Positions 53,561 to 61,236 of a DNA stretch of 61,236 nucleotides are shown one piece after another (positions within the stretch are counted from its first letter, which is position 1; the number at the start of each line of letters is the position of its first letter). This DNA is from Chlorobium sp. (GTDB lineage Bacteria > Bacteroidota > Chlorobiia > Chlorobiales > Chlorobiaceae): contig JANQHQ010000038.1 of the NCBI GenBank assembly GCA_028282595.1, positions 1 to 61,236 on the forward strand, given 5' to 3'. Made by a program: the position numbers and the translations under genes. The notes below the pieces were generated by a model. It saw nothing but the letters and a program-made list of their open reading frames with translations. It did not search any database and was not told the origin of the DNA.

Positions 53561-54988
53561 ATGAAGTATGAAACCGTCGTGGGCCTCGAGGTCCACTGCC
53601 AGCTCAATACCAGAAGCAAGGCCTTCTGCGGTTGCTCGACCGAATTCGGCAGACCGGCCAACACCAATGTCTGTCCGGTCTGTCTGGCCCTTCCGGGAGC
53701 CCTGCCGGTCCTGAACCGCAAGGTTGTCGAGTCGGCCGTCAAGCTCGGCCTGGCTACCGGCTGCTCGATCGCACCGCATTCGGTGCTCGCCCGCAAGAAC
53801 TACTTCTATCCCGATTTGCCGAAAGGCTACCAGATTTCGCAGTACGAGGAGCCGATCTGTTCAGAGGGCGTGCTGCATGTCGATACCGCCGGAGGCGGCG
53901 GCAAGGTGCGGCTGGTCAGGATCCATATCGAGGAGGATGCCGGAAAGTCGATACACGACATCGGTGAAGACACGTTCATCGACGTCAACCGCTGCGGCGT
54001 GCCGCTGCTCGAGATCGTCAGCTATCCCGATATCCGTTCGGGCAGCGACGCCTCTGCCTATCTGCAGAAACTGCGTCAGATCATCAAGTATCTCGGGATT
54101 TCCGACGGCAACATGGAGGAAGGGAGCCTGCGGTGCGACGCCAATGTATCGGTCCGTCCCGAAGGGGCCGTTGAGTACGGCACCAGGACCGAGATCAAGA
54201 ACATGAACTCCTTCAGGAACGTCGAAAAGGCCATCGAATATGAAGCCCGGCGGCATGTCGGCGTGCTGGAAAACGGCGGAACGATCGTGCAGGAAACCCG
54301 CCTCTGGGATGCCGACAAGCAGGAAACCCGTTCCATGCGGGGCAAGGAGTTCGCTCACGACTACCGCTACTTTCCCGATCCGGATCTCGTGCCGATTCAA
54401 GTGGATGGGGAGATGCTCGAACAGGTGCGGGGCGAACTGCCGGAGTTTCCGGAGGCGAGAGCCGGGCGCTTTGTCGAGGAGTTCGGGATTCCGGAATACG
54501 ACGCGGGTGTGCTGACCGGCGAACGGGAGGTCGCCGACTACTTCGAGGAGACCGTGCGTTCCTGCAACGACGCCAAGGCCGCGTCCAACTGGGTGATGGG
54601 CGAGGTGCTGCGCACGCTCAAGGAAACATCCGTTCCGGTCGGGTCCTTCAGGGTTTCTCCGGAGCGTCTCGGCCGGCTTATCGGTTTGATCGGCAAGGGA
54701 GCCATAAGCACGACGATCGCGAAACAGGTCTTCGAGAAGATGCTCGACAGCGGCGAGGAGCCGGAGCTTATCGTCGACAGGGAGGGGCTCGCGCAGGTCT
54801 CGGACACGGGAGCGATCGAGAAGGTCGTCCAGGGCGTGCTCGACGCAAACCCGGCGCAGGTGGAGCAGTACAGAAGCGGCAAGACCAGGGTGTTCGGCTT
54901 TTTCGTCGGTCAGTGCATGAAAGAGATGAAGGGCAAGGGCAACCCGGGCGTCGTGAACGATATCCTGAAACGGAAACTCGACGCCTGA
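53561..54988 (+). CDS. gatB: Asp/Glu-tRNA amidotransferase subunit B
   Basis: GatB binds misacylated Glu-tRNA(Gln) or Asp-tRNA(Asn) and phosphorylates the carboxyl group for amidation. The 475-residue protein begins YETVVGLEVHCQLNT, has PDLPKGYQISQYEEPI and EIKNMNSFRNVEKAIEYE, and ends with the helical tail domain (NPGVVNDILKRKL). The ATG at 53561 matches the family start; an upstream TTG is rejected. Confidence 0.95.
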   Translation: MKYETVVGLEVHCQLNTRSKAFCGCSTEFGRPANTNVCPVCLALPGALPVLNRKVVESAVKLGLATGCSIAPHSVLARKNYFYPDLPKGYQISQYEEPICSEGVLHVDTAGGGGKVRLVRIHIEEDAGKSIHDIGEDTFIDVNRCGVPLLEIVSYPDIRSGSDASAYLQKLRQIIKYLGISDGNMEEGSLRCDANVSVRPEGAVEYGTRTEIKNMNSFRNVEKAIEYEARRHVGVLENGGTIVQETRLWDADKQETRSMRGKEFAHDYRYFPDPDLVPIQVDGEMLEQVRGELPEFPEARAGRFVEEFGIPEYDAGVLTGEREVADYFEETVRSCNDAKAASNWVMGEVLRTLKETSVPVGSFRVSPERLGRLIGLIGKGAISTTIAKQVFEKMLDSGEEPELIVDREGLAQVSDTGAIEKVVQGVLDANPAQVEQYRSGKTRVFGFFVGQCMKEMKGKGNPGVVNDILKRKLDA

Positions 54989-55007
54989 GCAGGGATGCGG
55001 GGCCGGT

Positions 55008-55253
55008 TCAACTGAAGAGATCGTAGTCGTCCGAAGACTCGCCGTCGGGTGCTTTTTTTTGATCTCCCGGTGTGATGACCTCTATTTTCCGGCGCGCGTC
55101 GTTGAGCTTTTTTCTGCAGAGATCCGCTATCTTGAGACCTTCCTCGTACAGTTTGATGGATTGTTCAAGCCCGGTGTCCGGATGCTCCATTTCCCCGGTT
55201 ATTTCCTCAAGTCTCGCGATAAGCTCCTCTATGGCGGCTTTTTTCTGGCTCAT
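55008..55253 (-). CDS. xseB: Exodeoxyribonuclease VII small subunit
   Basis: The 81-residue acidic helical protein has IEELIARLEEITGEMEHPDTGLEQSIKLYEEGL, the XseB signature, followed by a short acidic tail. It works with XseA, not in this window. It converges with gatB, stop to stop within 20 bp. Confidence 0.9.
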   Translation of the reverse strand: MSQKKAAIEELIARLEEITGEMEHPDTGLEQSIKLYEEGLKIADLCRKKLNDARRKIEVITPGDQKKAPDGESSDDYDLFS

Positions 55254-55349
55254 GGGGCCGGGGGCAACCTGTTTGTTGACGGCGTGTTTTCAGGATAACA
55301 TAGCCAATGCGGGAGAGTATTCAAAAAGGAGAGGGGAGAGATAGCTTCC

Positions 55350-55822
55350 GTGACGAGGGGCGACGCCCGGACTTCGTCGGGCTTGGTGGCCAGTTGGGGA
55401 AAAGATGGATTCCCGATTCCGACGCCGACGGCGAACCCCGAAACAGGAACAATCGGAGATCGAGGTCGGGATCGGGTTTCGGGGTCGGAAGAGTAGTGAC
55501 CAGTGACGTCGCTTCGGCTTCGCCGGGCGCTTGGTGACGACGCCCGATTGGTATCGGGCTTAGTGACGTCGTCCGGCTGGGCCGGACTTAGTGACCAGTT
55601 GGGGAAAAGATGGATTCCCAATACCGACGCCGACGGCGAACCCCGAAAGAAGAACAATCGGAAACCGGGGTCGGGATCGGGTTTCGGGATCGAAAAAGGA
55701 GTCAGTCGGCAGTGGGCAAAAGAGTGACGAGTTAAGAGTAATGGCGTGGCAGCCCTTGATGTATTTTTCTTGATCACGCTTTTCACTAAGCCCGGCGAAG
55801 CCCGGGCGTCGTCACTCGTCAC
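55350..55822. repeat. Mosaic hairpin-repeat island R3
   Basis: This is the third and largest island of the family at 11843 and 17922. The core AAGATGGATTCCC appears twice, about 210 bp apart. Hairpin units CCCGATtggtATCGGG, TCCGGCtggGCCGGA, CCCGGACTTCGTCGGG and CCCGGCgaagCCCGGG are joined by TTAGTGACG or its complement. The arms are again inverted about the core. No gene is seen between xseB and obg, and open frames through it are artefacts of the repeats. Confidence 0.75.
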
Positions 55823-55858
55823 AGCGCGACAGCGCTTAATTATTCAGGCTAAGGCGTT

Positions 55859-56860
55859 ATGAAATTTGTCGACAGTGCGAAAATACATGTAAAGGCCGGC
55901 GACGGCGGAAACGGGTGCATGAGCTTCCGCAGGGAAAAATACGTGCCCAAGGGAGGTCCGGACGGTGGAGACGGCGGCCGCGGCGGCGATGTCCGCATGA
56001 AGGCCAGCGCCCAGCTCGCCACGCTGCTCGATTTCAGGTACAGGAGGAACTACGCGGCGGGCCGGGGCGTCCACGGCCAGGGTTCGAAAAAGGACGGCCG
56101 GGCCGGGAAGGATATCACCATACGGGTTCCCTGCGGTACGGTCGTCAGAAACGCCGCGACCGGGGAGATACTGGCCGACATGGTCGAGGACGGCCAGGAG
56201 GTAGTGATTGCCGAAGGGGGTCGGGGTGGCCGGGGAAACCCGCACTTCACGACTTCGACCTGCCAGGCGCCGAGGACCGCCGAACCTGGCGGCAAGGGGG
56301 GGGAGATGGATGTCGAGATGGAATTGAAGCTCATTGCCGATGTCGGGCTGGTCGGGTTTCCCAACGCCGGAAAGTCGACCCTGATTTCCGCCCTGAGCGC
56401 GGCAAGGCCCAAGGTTGCGGATTATCCCTTCACCACCCTGGTACCGAATCTCGGTATCGTGCGCTACCGGGAGTACGATTCCTTTGTCATGGCCGACATT
56501 CCCGGGATCATCGAGGGGGCGGCCGAGGGCAGGGGGCTCGGGCTCCGGTTCCTGAGGCATATCCAGCGGACAGAGGCGCTCGCCGTTCTGATCTCGGTGG
56601 ATTCACCCGACATCCGGGCCGAGTACGCCATGCTGCTGGGGGAGATGAGGCGGTTCGATCCGGAGCTCCTCCAAAAACCGCGTATCGTCGTGATGACGAA
56701 AATGGATATCGCGCCGGAAGAGTTCGCGCTTCCGGCGTTCGAAGACGGTGCGGAGGTGCTCGCCATATCGAGCGTTACCGGCAGAGGGCTCGTGGAACTG
56801 AAGGACGTTCTCTGGAAGGTGATCAAGAGTGCGGACGGCGGGCGGAAGACCGGGCTGTAA
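55859..56860 (+). CDS. obg: Obg GTPase
   Basis: This ribosome-associated GTPase has 333 residues. The N-terminal Obg fold is glycine-rich (GGRGGDVRMKA, RGGRGNPHF, residues 1-155), followed by a G domain with GFPNAGKST, the switch DIPGIIEGAAEGRGLG and TKMD. It lacks the variable C-terminal OCT domain, which is common. It is separated from the next gene by 19 bp. Confidence 0.94.
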   Translation: MKFVDSAKIHVKAGDGGNGCMSFRREKYVPKGGPDGGDGGRGGDVRMKASAQLATLLDFRYRRNYAAGRGVHGQGSKKDGRAGKDITIRVPCGTVVRNAATGEILADMVEDGQEVVIAEGGRGGRGNPHFTTSTCQAPRTAEPGGKGGEMDVEMELKLIADVGLVGFPNAGKSTLISALSAARPKVADYPFTTLVPNLGIVRYREYDSFVMADIPGIIEGAAEGRGLGLRFLRHIQRTEALAVLISVDSPDIRAEYAMLLGEMRRFDPELLQKPRIVVMTKMDIAPEEFALPAFEDGAEVLAISSVTGRGLVELKDVLWKVIKSADGGRKTGL

Positions 56861-56879
56861 GGATTGCATATCGAAAGAC

Positions 56880-57362
56880 ATGACGACAGAGCAGATCACA
56901 GTCAGGACCGCCCGGCTTGCCGACGCAGCGGCTATTGCGGAAATCACCGCCTTATACGCCGAGAAGGGCGTCATGCTCGAACGCGGCCAGGAGAACATTA
57001 TCGAGAATATTCGTAACTTCTTTGTCGCCGAGTGCGGAGGCGAGGTGATCGGTTCGTGCGCCATATCGTTTTTCACCCGTCATCTGGCCGAAATCAGAAC
57101 GCTGGCCGTCGTCGATGCATTCAAGCGCCGGGGCGTCGGGAGCATGCTGGTGCACAAGGCGGAAGCCGTGCTGTACGAAGAGGGAGTGGAGACGGCTTTC
57201 GTGCTGACGCTTGCGCCGGATTTTTTCGGCAATCTCGGTTACAGGGCCGTTGAAAAGGGAATGTTCCCCCAGAAAATCTGGCGTGATTGCACCAACTGTT
57301 CGAAACTGATGGCGTGTGACGAAATCGCCATGATCAGGGAACTGGACGGTGCAGATGGTTGA
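56880..57362 (+). CDS. GNAT N-acetyltransferase, ArgA-like
   Basis: The 160-residue acetyltransferase has the acetyl-CoA loop RRGVGSML preceded by the LAVVDAFKR strand. The C-terminal KIWRDCTNCSKLMACDE is the cysteine-rich tail seen in stand-alone N-acetylglutamate synthases of arginine synthesis. That assignment is likely but not certain. The ATG at 56880 gives the family start, and it follows obg closely. Confidence 0.8.
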   Translation: MTTEQITVRTARLADAAAIAEITALYAEKGVMLERGQENIIENIRNFFVAECGGEVIGSCAISFFTRHLAEIRTLAVVDAFKRRGVGSMLVHKAEAVLYEEGVETAFVLTLAPDFFGNLGYRAVEKGMFPQKIWRDCTNCSKLMACDEIAMIRELDGADG

Positions 57363-57415
57363 GAGAGGCCGGGTCGGTTTTGACTTTTGAATTTTTACTT
57401 TTGACTTTTATAGCC

Positions 57416-57682
57416 GTGATCGTCAAGGAGGTAATCGTAAAAAACAAGGCGGGACTGCATACCAGGCCTGCGGCCGCTGTCGTCAAGCTGGCTTCGCGCT
57501 TCAAGGCCGATTTCTTTATCGAGATGCGCGGTTCCGAGATCAATGCGAAATCGATAATCGGGGTGATGAGCCTCGCCGCGCCGAAGGGAACGAAGCTGCT
57601 GTTGAAGCTCGACGGCGAGGACGAGGAGGAAGCGGCGAGGCAACTGATCGAGTTCTTTGAGCAGGGCTTCGGCGAGCAGTAG
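57416..57682 (+). CDS. ptsH: HPr-family phosphocarrier
   Basis: The 88-residue HPr has the active-site histidine in KNKAGLHTRPAA and the regulatory serine region NAKSIIGVMSLAA. The GTG at 57416 gives the normal length; a longer frame from 57359 is rejected. No other PTS gene is in the window, so it may act in regulation (HPr kinase type) and not transport. Confidence 0.9.
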   Translation: MIVKEVIVKNKAGLHTRPAAAVVKLASRFKADFFIEMRGSEINAKSIIGVMSLAAPKGTKLLLKLDGEDEEEAARQLIEFFEQGFGEQ

Positions 57683-57706
57683 CCCCCTGTAAACGTCCGA
57701 CTCTTG

Positions 57707-57781
57707 CCTAAACCGAGCGTCCCGACAAGTCGGGATACAGCGGTATTCCCTGTGGCACGCTCGACAATCGCTCAATTTAGG
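57707..57781. repeat. 75-bp inverted-repeat element before the glycan operon
   Basis: CCTAAACCGAGCG (57707-57719) is inverted at 57769-57781 (CGCTCAATTTAGG) with two mismatches. It encloses a TCCCGACaaGTCGGGA hairpin of the kind found in the MITE family. It ends 2 bp before the TTG start of the first glycosyltransferase gene, so it probably lies in the 5' untranslated region. Confidence 0.6.
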
Positions 57782-57783
57782 TT

Positions 57784-58914
57784 TTGAAATCCCTGCACAT
57801 TGCGCTGGTCAGCCCCTTTTTTCCGCTGAAAGGCGGGATCTCCCGTTTCAGCGGAGAACTCCGGGAAGCCCTTCTCGAAAGGGGCTACAGGGTGAGCGCA
57901 ATCTCTTTCCGCCGTCTCTATCCCCGTTTTCTCCTCGGTGGAAAGCCCGTGTACGAACCGGGTGCGCCGGAGTCCGGCGCCCTTCCCCTGATCGATGTTC
58001 TCAATCCCCTTACCTGGGTTTCCACGGCGCGGCGGATCAGGCGGCTGAAGCCGGATATCATGATCTGCGCCTACTGGACCGGGATCCTTGCGCCGCTCTA
58101 CCTGCTGCTGCAGCGGCTGTCGGGATCGCGGCTGATCGTTCTCATGCACAACTTCTCTTCCCACGAACGGTTGGCGGGAGAGTCCCTGTTGCGCGATCGC
58201 TTCCTTTCCGCCGCCGCCGGTGTCGCCGTGCTTTCGGACCATGTCGCCCGTCAGGTTTCGGAGGCCTATCCGGGGGCGCGTGTCGGGACGTTCTTTCATC
58301 CGGTGTACCGCATGGGAGGGGATGTGGTCGCGCGCGAAGAAGCCCGCGTTTCGCTCGGGATCCGCGAGGACGGTCCTCTTCTGCTTTTTTTCGGGTATGT
58401 CAGGCGCTACAAGGGGCTCGATATTCTGTTCGAGGCCATGCCGGCGGTTCTGAACCGGTATCCCGAAGCCATGCTCGCCGTCGCAGGGGAGTTCCATTGC
58501 AATGAAGGGGAGTTTCGGCGACAGGTCGTCCGTCTGGGCGTCGCGGACCGGGTCCGGTTTTTTCCCGGTTTTGTTTCCGCGGAACGGGCGCCGCTCTTTT
58601 TCGCTGCGGCCGACGCCGTCGTACTGCCCTACCGGGAGGCGTCCCAGTCGGGTGTCGTGGAGCAGGCTTACGGTTTCGGGCTTCCGGTGATCGTTACGGC
58701 GGCGGGAGGTCTCGCCGGTCAGGTGCGGGACGGGTTGACGGGGATCGTGGCGCCCGAGGCCGAGGCCGGGGCTCTCGCTTCCGGGATCTGCCGTTTTCTC
58801 GCCGGGAGGGGCACAATCCCCTACTCGCAGCATGTCGAGGCTTTCGCCCGGGAACGTTCATGGACGGTTTTCGCCGAAAGCATCGGCGCGTTCGCGGAGG
58901 AGGTGGCCGTATGA
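57784..58914 (+). CDS. GT4-family glycosyltransferase
   Basis: The 376-residue GT-B enzyme has the N-terminal VSPFFPLKGGISRFSGEL and a C-terminal nucleotide-sugar domain with FFGYVRRYKGLDIL and YREASQSGVVEQAYGFGLPVIVT, the GT4 E-x7-E type pattern. The start is TTG. It overlaps the next gene by 4 bp (ATGA), forming an operon for a surface polysaccharide. Sugar specificity cannot be told. Confidence 0.9.
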   Translation: MKSLHIALVSPFFPLKGGISRFSGELREALLERGYRVSAISFRRLYPRFLLGGKPVYEPGAPESGALPLIDVLNPLTWVSTARRIRRLKPDIMICAYWTGILAPLYLLLQRLSGSRLIVLMHNFSSHERLAGESLLRDRFLSAAAGVAVLSDHVARQVSEAYPGARVGTFFHPVYRMGGDVVAREEARVSLGIREDGPLLLFFGYVRRYKGLDILFEAMPAVLNRYPEAMLAVAGEFHCNEGEFRRQVVRLGVADRVRFFPGFVSAERAPLFFAAADAVVLPYREASQSGVVEQAYGFGLPVIVTAAGGLAGQVRDGLTGIVAPEAEAGALASGICRFLAGRGTIPYSQHVEAFARERSWTVFAESIGAFAEEVAV

Positions 58915-59786
58915 GTCGGCGCGGGGAAACGGCGTGCGTGATCGTTGTCAACTGGAACAACGCGGCCGATACGCTCAGGTGCCTGGATTCGCTCGGGAGG
59001 GCGGAAGGCGAGGGGATGAGCGTCCTCCTGGTCGACAACGGGTCGTCCGACGGCTCCGTCCGGCGCATCCGCGAGCGTTTCCCGGACGTCGAAATTCTGG
59101 AACTCGGGAGCAACACCGGCTACGGGGGCGGCTGTAACGCCGGATACGAGAGGGCCCGCTCCACGGGAGCGGACTATGTGGTCTTTCTCAACAACGACAC
59201 GGTTGTCGATCCGGGTTTTCTCGCCCCCCTGCTGACTCCCCTTCGCGAGCGTTCGGCGGTCGGCATGACCGCGCCCCGCATCTACTACATGGACCGGCCG
59301 GATCGCATATGGTACGCCGGAGGCTTTGCCGATCTGCGTACGGGGCGGTTCGCTCACCGGGGCATACGCCGGCGTGACGCGAAACGTTTCGGCGTCGCGA
59401 AGGAGACCGGCTACGCGACCGGCTGCTGCCTGGCCATGCGGACCGCCGATTTCGGACGCGCGGGAGGCTTCGACCGCAGGTTCTGGATGTACGGGGAGGA
59501 TGTGGATCTTTCGCTGAAGGTCCGCCGGTCGGGGAAGCTGATCCTCTACACACCCTCCTCGAAGGTATGGCATCGGGTGAGCTCTTCCGGAGGCGGGCAG
59601 CTTCATCCCCGGAAGCTCTGGCGCAAACACGTTTCACTGCTGAAGCTGCTGCACAAACATCGCGCCTGGACCGCTATCGTCCTCTTTGTTCTTCTCGCGC
59701 CGCCGAGACTGCTGCAGGGTGCGGCGTCGGCCGCCCTTTTCGGGCTGGGGGCGAGGACGGAGCGGCCGGCGGAGGAGGACGGATGA
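58911..59786 (+). CDS. GT2-family glycosyltransferase
   Basis: The 291-residue GT-A enzyme has VIVVNWNNAADTLRCLDSL at the start, VDNGSSDGS, the NND metal motif in VVFLNNDTVVDPGFL, and FDRRFWMYGEDVDLS near residue 200. The pattern resembles rhamnosyltransferase-like GT2 enzymes. There is a C-terminal hydrophobic segment. It overlaps both neighbours by 4 bp. Confidence 0.92.
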   Translation: MSRRGETACVIVVNWNNAADTLRCLDSLGRAEGEGMSVLLVDNGSSDGSVRRIRERFPDVEILELGSNTGYGGGCNAGYERARSTGADYVVFLNNDTVVDPGFLAPLLTPLRERSAVGMTAPRIYYMDRPDRIWYAGGFADLRTGRFAHRGIRRRDAKRFGVAKETGYATGCCLAMRTADFGRAGGFDRRFWMYGEDVDLSLKVRRSGKLILYTPSSKVWHRVSSSGGGQLHPRKLWRKHVSLLKLLHKHRAWTAIVLFVLLAPPRLLQGAASAALFGLGARTERPAEEDG

Positions 59787-61236
59787 TGACGCGGAAGTCG
59801 GCCATCGTGAGGGAAGCGGGGTTCTCCTTTACCGGATTTCTCACCGGACAGGGGTTGCGTTACCTCTTCACGGTTGCCGTGGCCGTTCTGTTCGGCGCGG
59901 AGTATCTCGGCGTCTACGCCCTCGCACTCGGCGCGGTGCAGATTGCGGAGGTGGCGGCGGTCGGGGGACTGGACGCCGGCGTGCTGCGGTTCGTGAATCT
60001 GCACGACGGGCGTCCGGAGGAGCAGCGGGCGCGCATCGCCGCGGCCCTGAAAGCTTCGCTCTATGCCTCCGCGCCGATCGCCATGCTGCTCATGCTGGTC
60101 TCAGGACCGCTCGCTTCGCTCTTGCGCGGCGACGAACCGCTCCGGCTGGCGCTGCTCTGCTATGCGGCATCGCTGCCGTTCGCGGTTTTTACGGCCGTGG
60201 CGGGCCACGCGATCCAGGCTTTCGGCAACGTTCGTCCGAAAATTGTTTCCACCCAGTTGATCGTTCCCGGCGGCATGCTGCTCGCGGCTGTATCGCTCAA
60301 CGCTCTTGCCGGTCCTCTTCCGGCGCTGCTTGCGGCCCTGCCTGCAGCTTCGGTCGTGGGGTGCGCATGGACGGGCTGGAAGCTCCGGCGGCTGACCGGC
60401 GTAGGCCCGTCGGCGATTCCGGGTGCGGCCGCACCGGGAAAGATGGCCCTCTACGCCCGTCCGCTGATGTTCGTGACGCTTCTGGCTGCGACGAGCCACT
60501 GGCTCGATATTTTCATGCTCGGCTGGTATACCGATGCCGGGACCGTGGGTCTCTATCAGCCGGCGGTCAGAACCGCCGGTCTGGTGCGTTCGGTTCTTCT
60601 GGCCTTTGCCGGTATCGTTTCCCCCATGTTCGCGTCGCTTCACGCCCGGGGGGAAACCGCCGAACTCGGCCGGATCTTCAGGATAGTGAACCGCTGGGTT
60701 CTTCTGGCGGCGCTGCCGCCCACGGTCGTCCTCCTGGTCATGCCGGAGACGGTGCTTGCCGTTTTCGGACCGGAATTCGTCGCTGTCGCCCCCGTTCTGG
60801 CCGTGCTCGCGGCCGCCGTGCTCGTGCAGTCCTTTTTCGGTCTGTGCGACACGCTCCTGCAGATGACCGGCTACTCGAAGACCTGTCTGGTCAACTCGGC
60901 GGCGGGGCTGGGCCTTCATGCGCTGCTGAACATGGCGCTCATTCCTCGCTACGGTATGGTCGGAGCGGCGGCGGCGCTCCTCGTGGTGTACCTCCTGGTC
61001 GGCGGCGCCCGCGCATTCGAGGTTCGCCGGTTCCTCGGGATGCACGCGTTCAGCCCGGCCCTTCTGAAGCCTCTCGCGGCAGCCGTGTCCGGCGGCATGC
61101 TGCTCGCCTTTCTGCGGCCTCTGCTCGAAACGCTGCCGCTTCCGGCCGCCCTTGCCGGGGCGTTCTGCCTGGTTCTGGCGGTTTACGCCGCCTTCGTCAG
61201 GCTGATGCAGTTGGAACAGGAGGAGATGGACGTTAT
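59783..61236 (+). CDS. Polysaccharide/lipid-linked oligosaccharide flippase (MATE/Wzx type), cut by window end
   Basis: The frame opens at ATG 59783, overlapping the GT2 stop, and stays open to the window end, at least 484 residues. It has about twelve hydrophobic segments; the N-terminus FTGFLTGQGLRYLFTVAVAVLFGAEYLGVYALALGA is split here between membrane helices as in Wzx-like exporters. With the two glycosyltransferases it suggests export of a surface glycan. The C-terminus is outside the window. Confidence 0.85.
   Translation, partial: MMTRKSAIVREAGFSFTGFLTGQGLRYLFTVAVAVLFGAEYLGVYALALGAVQIAEVAAVGGLDAGVLRFVNLHDGRPEEQRARIAAALKASLYASAPIAMLLMLVSGPLASLLRGDEPLRLALLCYAASLPFAVFTAVAGHAIQAFGNVRPKIVSTQLIVPGGMLLAAVSLNALAGPLPALLAALPAASVVGCAWTGWKLRRLTGVGPSAIPGAAAPGKMALYARPLMFVTLLAATSHWLDIFMLGWYTDAGTVGLYQPAVRTAGLVRSVLLAFAGIVSPMFASLHARGETAELGRIFRIVNRWVLLAALPPTVVLLVMPETVLAVFGPEFVAVAPVLAVLAAAVLVQSFFGLCDTLLQMTGYSKTCLVNSAAGLGLHALLNMALIPRYGMVGAAAALLVVYLLVGGARAFEVRRFLGMHAFSPALLKPLAAAVSGGMLLAFLRPLLETLPLPAALAGAFCLVLAVYAAFVRLMQLEQEEMDV

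Overview
The window reads as a chromosomal segment of a high-GC member of the Bacteroidota/Chlorobiota group. A green sulfur bacterium is my best guess, from gene content: a complete Nqr operon, a Bat (VWA/MoxR) aerotolerance-type gene set, a one-AAA-domain short ClpB, a Rieske-GOGAT hybrid and a B12 radical SAM protein. No rRNA, tRNA or photosystem gene is present to settle this. Housekeeping genes are GC-rich, while the cmr operon (about 35.6-43.9 kb) is visibly more AT-rich.

Layout. 0-6.6 kb: repeats and the nqrABCDEF operon. 6.6-9.8 kb: universal stress protein, MobB-MobA fusion, a Pmp3-like peptide and two uncharacterised proteins. 9.9-15.1 kb: a GDPD and a compact molybdopterin cluster (moaA, a moaC-mogA fusion, moeA, moaD, moaE). 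15.1-24.3 kb: a mostly minus-strand block (batD-like, proC, SemiSWEET, radical SAM, TPR, class V aminotransferase, carA, yajC, tsaD). 24.5-27.9 kb: the start of a bat operon (moxR, DUF58 and a membrane protein). 27.9-45.2 kb: a defence island. 45.2-49.6 kb: the rest of the bat operon (batA, batB), split by a group II intron. 49.8-57.7 kb: Rieske-GOGAT, short ClpB, SYLF protein, gatB, xseB, obg, acetyltransferase and HPr. 57.8-61.2 kb: an overlapping glycan operon (GT4, GT2, flippase) running off the window.

The island is a type III-B CRISPR system with an RT-Cas1 adaptase. It holds a Csx15-family protein with a probable membrane anchor, cas2, a complete MNT-HEPN pair, a Y1 (RAYT) transposase gene inside perfect 18-bp inverted repeats, a 12-repeat array, RT-cas1, and an operon of cas10, cmr3, a CARF-PD-(D/E)XK nuclease, cmr4, two different cmr5 genes, cmr6, cmr1 and cas6. 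It ends at a second, decayed MNT-HEPN pair next to batA. Cas10 keeps the GGDD cyclase motif but lacks the HD domain. Together with the CARF nuclease this predicts cyclic-oligoadenylate signalling, with Csx15 as a possible signal-quenching partner.

Two repeat families shape the window. One is a MITE of about 145 bp with GGGCACCTCTAT ends and 4-bp target duplications. One copy sits exactly at the moxR start codon, another forms the C-terminus of a bat-like protein, and a third completes a stop codon. The other is three large mosaic islands of hairpin units whose stems change in a compensatory way between copies.
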